Under the pieces are notes generated by a model that was given only the letters and a program-made list of their open reading frames with translations, was not told the origin of the DNA and ran no database searches. A program made the position numbers and the translations under genes. Shown one piece after another: positions 5,431-8,445 of a DNA stretch of 8,445 nt; position 1 is the first letter of the stretch; every line of letters begins with the position of its first letter. Origin of the DNA: a bacterium (GTDB lineage: Bacteria; Patescibacteriota; Minisyncoccia; Minisyncoccales; Minisyncoccaceae); NCBI GenBank assembly GCA_023229485.1, contig JALNZJ010000007.1, forward strand, positions 4,501 to 12,945. Reading direction: 5' to 3'.

Positions 5431-6165
5431 TTAATTTAATTCTTCAGCAATCTTATCAAACATCTTTTCTACTTTTCCATCTAAGATATTTTCAATATCA
5501 TGAAAACTTTTATTTATTCGATGATCGGTAATTCGGTCTTGAGGGAAATTATATGTTCTTATTTTTTCTTCTCTACCAGCACTTCCGATTTGGGAATTTC
5601 TAGCTCCTCCTATTTCAGCCTCTAACTTTTTCTGTTTTTCGCTATACATTCTCGCAGCTAATAACCCCAAAGCACTTTCTTTGTTTTGCTCTAAGCTTCG
5701 CTCGGAGTTAGATTCAACAGCCATTCCGGTCGGAATATGGACGATTCTTATTGCAGTCATTCTTTTATTGACGTTCTGTCCACCAGCCCCACTAGCCTTA
5801 CAAGTTTCCATCCTAAGGTCCTGTGGTCTTATTTCTATCTCGGTTTTAGACGGTTTGAATAGTATTGCAACTGTTGCCGTTGAAGTGTGTACTCGTCCAG
5901 ATTTTTCGGTTTTAGGAATCCTTTGAACTCTATGTACGCCTCCCTCATTTTTTAATTTTTCGTAAGCACCTTCACCAGTTATTTCAATGATAGCCTCCTT
6001 CATTCCTTCGATGTCGGTCTTATTCATACTAAAAACCTCAACTTTCCAACCTTGATTCATCGCATATCTGGAATACATTCTAAGTAAGTCGCCGGCAAAA
6101 AGGGCAGCTTCTTCGCCACCAACACCTGCTCGTATTTCCATAATAATTGTACTTTTTTCTGCCAT
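5431..6165 (-). CDS. prfA: peptide chain release factor 1 lacking N-terminal domain 1
   Basis: This 244-residue class-I release factor terminates translation by hydrolysing peptidyl-tRNA at stop codons. The GGQ motif is at residues 128-130 in SGAGGQNVNK. The codon-recognition site reads P84-K85-T86 in HRVQRIPKTEKSGRVHTS, which is the P-x-T type of RF1 (UAA/UAG) rather than the SPF of RF2. The C-terminal domain has the RF1 hallmark IRTYNFPQDRITDHRIN. The protein starts exactly at the domain 2 boundary (IIMEIRAGVGGEEAALFAGDL), so about 100 N-terminal residues present in normal 350-360-residue RF1 are missing. No extension is possible: a TAA lies in frame seven codons upstream of the ATG, and a terminator-like hairpin and rpmE lie beyond. 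After the GGQ, KRMTAIRI replaces the usual KT-D/E-SAIRI. It follows rpmE on the same strand. Lys at the middle of P-x-T is unusual. Confidence 0.92.
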   Translation of the reverse strand: MAEKSTIIMEIRAGVGGEEAALFAGDLLRMYSRYAMNQGWKVEVFSMNKTDIEGMKEAIIEITGEGAYEKLKNEGGVHRVQRIPKTEKSGRVHTSTATVAILFKPSKTEIEIRPQDLRMETCKASGAGGQNVNKRMTAIRIVHIPTGMAVESNSERSLEQNKESALGLLAARMYSEKQKKLEAEIGGARNSQIGSAGREEKIRTYNFPQDRITDHRINKSFHDIENILDGKVEKMFDKIAEELN

Positions 6166-6215
6166 AAAACTTTTAATTAGGATTTAAATTTTATCAAAAT
6201 AAGCGTCTTCTTAAG

Positions 6216-6250
6216 AAAGAAAGCCCTTCTATCTTGTAGCGGGCCTTCCT
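6216..6250 (-). terminator. hairpin between rpmE and prfA
   Basis: On the minus strand AGGAAGGCCC pairs with GGGCTTTCTT (10 bp with two G-U pairs) around a 14-base loop, followed by a broken T-rich tail. It starts 11 bases after the rpmE stop. It may terminate or attenuate rpmE transcripts so that prfA receives less read-through. prfA could alternatively start from a promoter in the AT-rich bases 6170-6215, which I cannot place. Confidence 0.65.
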
Positions 6251-6261
6251 TGAGAATGTAT

Positions 6262-6471
6262 TTATTGCTTTTTCTTTGACAATCTTTCCTTGAATTTTTG
6301 TACTCGTCCAACCTGGTCAGATGGTCTTTCTTTTCCAGTATAGTATGGGTGGCATTTTGAACAGATTTCTATTTCCATTTTTTCAATAGTTGAACCAGTC
6401 TCAAAAGTAGCACCGCAAGCACATTTCACAGTAGCTTTGTCAAAATATTTCGGATGTATTTCTTTCTGCAT
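6262..6471 (-). CDS. rpmE: 50S ribosomal protein L31, zinc-binding type
   Basis: The 69-residue protein begins MQKEIHPKY, the standard opening of L31, and has the zinc-binding cysteines C17, C19, C37 and C40 in CACG and CSKCHP. The conserved YYTGKERPSDQVGRVQKF and a basic C-terminus (KERLSKKKQ) follow. These cysteines mark the C+ (RpmE, type A) form rather than the zinc-free RpmE2 paralogue. L31 sits on the central protuberance of the large subunit and bridges to the small subunit. Length and start agree with the family. The gene precedes prfA on the minus strand, an arrangement also seen in other bacteria, and diverges from rpsB. No Shine-Dalgarno sequence is visible. Confidence 0.96.
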   Translation of the reverse strand: MQKEIHPKYFDKATVKCACGATFETGSTIEKMEIEICSKCHPYYTGKERPSDQVGRVQKFKERLSKKKQ

Positions 6472-6497
6472 AAGTTTGCTTTTATTTGTCTATGTAA

Positions 6498-6503
6498 TTT
6501 ATA
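6498..6503 (-). promoter_or_regulatory. possible -10 element for rpmE
   Basis: TATAAA on the minus strand lies 26 bases before the rpmE ATG in T-rich DNA. No good -35 is found 16-18 bases further upstream. The divergent gap 6472-6637 otherwise contains only AT-rich sequence and a short direct repeat (GGTAATT twice, eight bases apart, near 6574-6590). Confidence 0.28.
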
Positions 6504-6637
6504 GAAAAATAATAACAAAAAAAGGGGAATAATGCAAGGGCAACAAAATAATAAACCAAGATTTAATTATTATTTGGTAATTCGGTAATTTAATTTGAAA
6601 ATTTTATTTTTTTGTAGCGAGAACATCAATCATCTTT

Positions 6638-6666
6638 TTGACATAAATCTTTTCATATGCTATATA
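6638..6666 (+). promoter_or_regulatory. near-consensus promoter of the rpsB-tsf operon
   Basis: A perfect TTGACA (6638-6643) is followed after exactly 17 bases by TATATA (6661-6666). Transcription should start near 6672-6674, leaving a leader of roughly 55 bases before rpsB. It is the best promoter in the window, fitting a highly expressed ribosomal operon. Confidence 0.8.
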
Positions 6667-6671
6667 TTTGA

Positions 6672-6708
6672 TATACAAAACAACAAGATTTTGTATAAAT
6701 TTTTGTTG
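6672..6708 (+). promoter_or_regulatory. rpsB leader hairpin with possible pseudoknot
   Basis: TATACAAAA (6672-6680) and TTTTGTATA (6689-6697) form a perfect 9-bp stem with the eight-base loop CAACAAGA. That loop is complementary to TTTTGTTG at 6701-6708 (eight pairs, one G-U), so an H-type pseudoknot can form just downstream of the predicted transcription start and 20 bases before the rpsB ATG. In other bacteria S2 represses its own operon through leader RNA. This element could do the same, or simply protect the 5' end. The T-run after the stem is too short and broken for a convincing terminator. Confidence 0.5.
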
Positions 6709-6728
6709 ATAAAAAATATAGATAAATT

Positions 6729-7424
6729 ATGGAGGATATAAAAACTAACACATTCAACCTTTCTCTCGATGAAATGATTGCTGCTGGACTTGCTTTTGGA
6801 CATCAAAAATCAAAACTTCATCCAAAGATGAAAAATTTTGTTACCAAGCCAAAAGATAAAGTTTATCTTATAGATCTTGAGCAAACCGTAGAGAAATTTA
6901 ATAAAGCCCTCGATTTTGTTAAGCAGGCAAAAATGGAAGGAAAAGTAATCCTTTTTGTTGGAACAAAAATCGCTACTAAGGACTTAGTAATTGAAGCAGC
7001 TAAGAATTGTAAATCACCTTTCGTAACAGAAAGATGGATTGGAGGAACCTTTACTAATTTTAAAGAAATTAGAAAGAGAATAGCATTGTTTAAAGATATT
7101 GAAGCAAGATTAAGCGACCCAGATGTTGCTAAAAAATACGTCAAAAAAGAGAGATTTAAAATGGCAAAAGCTTTAGAAAGAATGGAGGTAAAATTTGGAG
7201 GTATAAAAACCATGGAATCGTTGCCTGATATAGTGTTTATTGTTGATATGGACAAAGAATCAATGGCAGTAAAAGAGGCAAGAGAAACTGGTGTAAAGAT
7301 TATTGCTATCGCAGATACGAATACTAATCCAATGTTTGCTGATTATCCAATTCCAGCTAATGACGACGCTTATAGTTCTGTAAAATATATTTTGAAAAAG
7401 ATTGAAGAAGTTTTTACCGCTTAA
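6729..7424 (+). CDS. rpsB: 30S ribosomal protein S2
   Basis: The 231-residue protein is S2, of normal bacterial length. Family blocks are present in order: AAGLAFGHQKSKLHPKM near the N-terminus, IDLEQT, the VGTK turn, RWIGGTFTNF, the coiled-coil-like helical hairpin around residues 115-150, LPDIVFIVDM, EARETGVKIIAIADTNTNP, and the YPIPANDDA hallmark near the end. S2 is assembled late on the small subunit, at the head-body junction, and contacts S1 where S1 is present. It is the first gene of a unit with tsf, the classical bacterial pairing. The start at 6729 (ATGGAGGATA) lacks an upstream Shine-Dalgarno sequence; the AGGA lies inside the coding region. Confidence 0.97.
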   Translation: MEDIKTNTFNLSLDEMIAAGLAFGHQKSKLHPKMKNFVTKPKDKVYLIDLEQTVEKFNKALDFVKQAKMEGKVILFVGTKIATKDLVIEAAKNCKSPFVTERWIGGTFTNFKEIRKRIALFKDIEARLSDPDVAKKYVKKERFKMAKALERMEVKFGGIKTMESLPDIVFIVDMDKESMAVKEARETGVKIIAIADTNTNPMFADYPIPANDDAYSSVKYILKKIEEVFTA

Positions 7425-7463
7425 GCAAAGCGAATAAAAAATTAATTTTATTTAAATCTAATT

Positions 7464-8048
7464 ATGGCAGATCTAGAGTTAGTAAAAAAACTTCGTGAAG
7501 AAACTGGAATTTCTCTCGGCGATTGTAAGAAAGCCTTAGATGAATCTGGTAACGACATGGAGAAGGCAAAAGAATATTTAAAAAAGAGAGGGCAAGCAGT
7601 TGCTCAGAAAAAAGTAGATCGAGAAGCAGGTAGTGGAATTATTGATACCTATATCCATTCTACAAAACGAGTTGGCGTTATGATTGAAATAGGATGTGAG
7701 ACTGACTTTGTGGCCAGGGGAGATGATTTTAATTGTTTAGCTCATGAGTTATGTTTGCAGATTGCTTCAATGAGACCTCAGTTTGTGCGAGAAGAAGAAG
7801 TGCCGGAAGAAATAATGGCTAAAGAAAAAGAAATTTACGAAGCACAAGCAAACGAATTGAATAAGCCGAAAGAACTGATAGAAGGAATTATTAAGGGAAA
7901 GTTAGAGAAGTTTAAAAAAGAAATTTGTCTTTTATCTCAACCATGGGTAAAAGATAACACTAAGAGTATCCAAGCTTTAATAAACGAATATATAGCCAAA
8001 ACAGGTGAAAATATCATCGTAAGAAGGTTTGTAATGTATGAATTTTAA
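7464..8048 (+). CDS. tsf: translation elongation factor Ts, short form
   Basis: EF-Ts is the guanine nucleotide exchange factor that releases GDP from EF-Tu. The 194-residue protein has the N-terminal UBA-like domain (LVKKLREETGISLGDCKKALDE), the linker YLKKRG, and the catalytic TDFV motif at residues 80-83 in GCETDFVARGDDF. It then has one core subdomain and a C-terminal strand (ENIIVRRFVMYEF). It is about 90 residues shorter than the E. coli protein and lacks the second core repeat and the coiled-coil insertion, as in the short EF-Ts of Thermus, which acts as a dimer. The start (MADLELVKKLREETG) matches the family. It lies 39 bases after rpsB with no terminator between, and its last 11 bases overlap the next gene. 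Confidence 0.96.
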   Translation: MADLELVKKLREETGISLGDCKKALDESGNDMEKAKEYLKKRGQAVAQKKVDREAGSGIIDTYIHSTKRVGVMIEIGCETDFVARGDDFNCLAHELCLQIASMRPQFVREEEVPEEIMAKEKEIYEAQANELNKPKELIEGIIKGKLEKFKKEICLLSQPWVKDNTKSIQALINEYIAKTGENIIVRRFVMYEF

Positions 8049-8412
8049 TTTTGAAATATTTTCTTTGGTCCTTTGTATAATTAGTTTCCTAAGCTTAACT
8101 TTTTTTGTTTATAAAAAGATGCCCGTTTTATCAGGATTACCAGAACGAGAGATGTTTCCAGGAGTAAAAATAAGAAAAGAAGCAGAAGAAAAATTGAAAA
8201 TCGTTTTTAAGCAAAAACTTCATAGCCTTGAAGGAATGCTTCAAAAAAATCTTCACAGATCAAGAGTATTATTGATGCGAGCTGATAACAGAGCAACGGA
8301 CTGGATTTATAAGCTAAAGGAAAGGTCCGATAAACGAAAAATTGATCTAGAGGATCCTTGGAAAGATTTAAAGATAACACTACCTATTAAAAAAAGCAAA
8401 AAAAAAGACTAA
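8038..8412 (+). CDS. small single-span membrane protein of unknown function
   Basis: The 124-residue protein has one predicted transmembrane helix (residues about 6-25, FEIFSLVLCIISFLSLTFF), then VYKKMPVLSGLPE, and a long charged helical cytoplasmic part with a very basic end (KKSKKKD). Similar small membrane proteins with the K-x-P-x-L-x-x-LPE turn after the helix occur in Patescibacteria genomes; this is from memory and no function is known to me. Its ATG overlaps the last 11 bases of tsf, so translation is probably coupled. AGAAGG at 8022-8027, 10 bases upstream, is the only Shine-Dalgarno-like sequence I see in the window, although those bases also encode conserved tsf residues. A link to the ribosome or protein export is only a guess from its neighbours and its basic tail. 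Confidence 0.78.
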   Translation: MNFNFEIFSLVLCIISFLSLTFFVYKKMPVLSGLPEREMFPGVKIRKEAEEKLKIVFKQKLHSLEGMLQKNLHRSRVLLMRADNRATDWIYKLKERSDKRKIDLEDPWKDLKITLPIKKSKKKD

Positions 8413-8423
8413 CCTAGTCTTTT
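8403..8423 (+). terminator. terminator overlapping the last stop codon
   Basis: AAAAGACTA (8403-8411) and TAGTCTTTT (8415-8423) pair perfectly over nine bases around a three-base ACC loop. The left arm contains the last codons and part of the TAA stop of the membrane-protein gene. The loop is minimal, so the innermost pair may open. It closes the rpsB-tsf operon. Confidence 0.65.
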
Positions 8424-8425
8424 AT

Positions 8426-8445
8426 GCCGGCATAGCTACATGGTA
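8426..8445 (+). tRNA. 5' end of a probable tRNA cut by the window edge
   Basis: The last 20 bases start GCCGGCA, suitable as a seven-base acceptor strand, followed by TAGCTACATGGTA, which fits T8-A9, a D stem beginning GCT and the GG-T-A of a D loop. The 5' GCCG start is frequent in threonine tRNAs, but the anticodon is outside the window, so the isotype is unknown. The D arm differs from the usual GCTCA at positions 13-14. It would lie only a few bases after the preceding terminator. Confidence 0.55.

Noticed and set aside
5681..5926. Plus-strand frame of 81 codons opposite prfA
   Set aside because: It is antisense to the GGQ and codon-recognition region of RF1, whose conservation explains the open frame.
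5431..6165. prfA as a frameshifted full-length gene or an RF2
   Set aside because: No domain 1-like sequence is found upstream in any frame before rpmE, and the recognition motif is P-x-T, not SPF.
6574..6590. Two GGTAATT repeats eight bases apart as an operator
   Set aside because: Only two short AT-rich copies, not positioned clearly at either promoter; likely chance.
1..8445. Recoding of UGA as glycine, as in some Patescibacteria lineages
   Set aside because: All genes read through at normal family length with the standard code and without internal UGA, and all end in TAA or TAG. The window gives no sign of recoded UGA, though absence of UGA stops here is compatible with rarity.
1..8445. 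CRISPR arrays, insertion sequences, phage, toxin-antitoxin or defence genes
   Set aside because: No regularly spaced repeats, transposase or integrase motifs, or terminal inverted repeats were seen; every sizeable gene is housekeeping or wall-related.

Overview
The window is AT-rich, densely packed bacterial chromosome. It most resembles a member of the Candidate Phyla Radiation (Patescibacteria), probably a Parcubacteria-like lineage. The reasons are: a short (194-residue) EF-Ts; a secreted coiled-coil/lytic-transglycosylase protein of the kind common in that group; a small single-span membrane protein after tsf; separately encoded subunits of an ADP-forming acyl-CoA synthetase; and the near absence of Shine-Dalgarno sequences. 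The assignment is inference, because no 16S gene is present.

Left part (1-2747, + strand): the 3' end of the beta (ATP-grasp) subunit of ADP-forming acetyl-CoA synthetase, then the complete alpha subunit with its catalytic His257. These two convert acetyl-CoA, ADP and phosphate to acetate, CoA and ATP. A possible 34-residue membrane peptide overlaps the alpha-subunit stop, and a PfkB-family sugar kinase follows. The set suggests fermentative, substrate-level ATP production.

Middle part (2898-5112, + strand): ribosomal protein L25 (long, CTC/TL5 form, with a shortened N-terminus) and its terminator. Next, from a separate promoter, comes a secreted PcsB/CwlO-like coiled-coil protein with a C-terminal lytic transglycosylase domain, closed by a strong terminator.

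Minus-strand block (5164-6471): a two-tRNA unit with its own promoter and a UUCG-tetraloop terminator, made of tRNA-Ile(GAU) and a tRNA-like gene whose anticodon arm does not fold normally and whose anticodon reads CUA. Upstream on the same strand are rpmE (L31, zinc type) and a release factor 1 that lacks the whole N-terminal domain 1.

Right part (6472-8445, + strand): a divergent intergenic region with a near-consensus promoter and a leader able to form a hairpin plus pseudoknot, then rpsB, short tsf and an overlapping small membrane protein. The final terminator hairpin overlaps the last stop codon. The last 20 bases look like the start of another tRNA.

I found no mobile element, CRISPR array, phage or defence module. 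The main curiosities are the domain-1-less RF1, the CUA tRNA-like gene and the rpsB leader pseudoknot, all touching translation. I do not see a clear multi-gene undescribed system.
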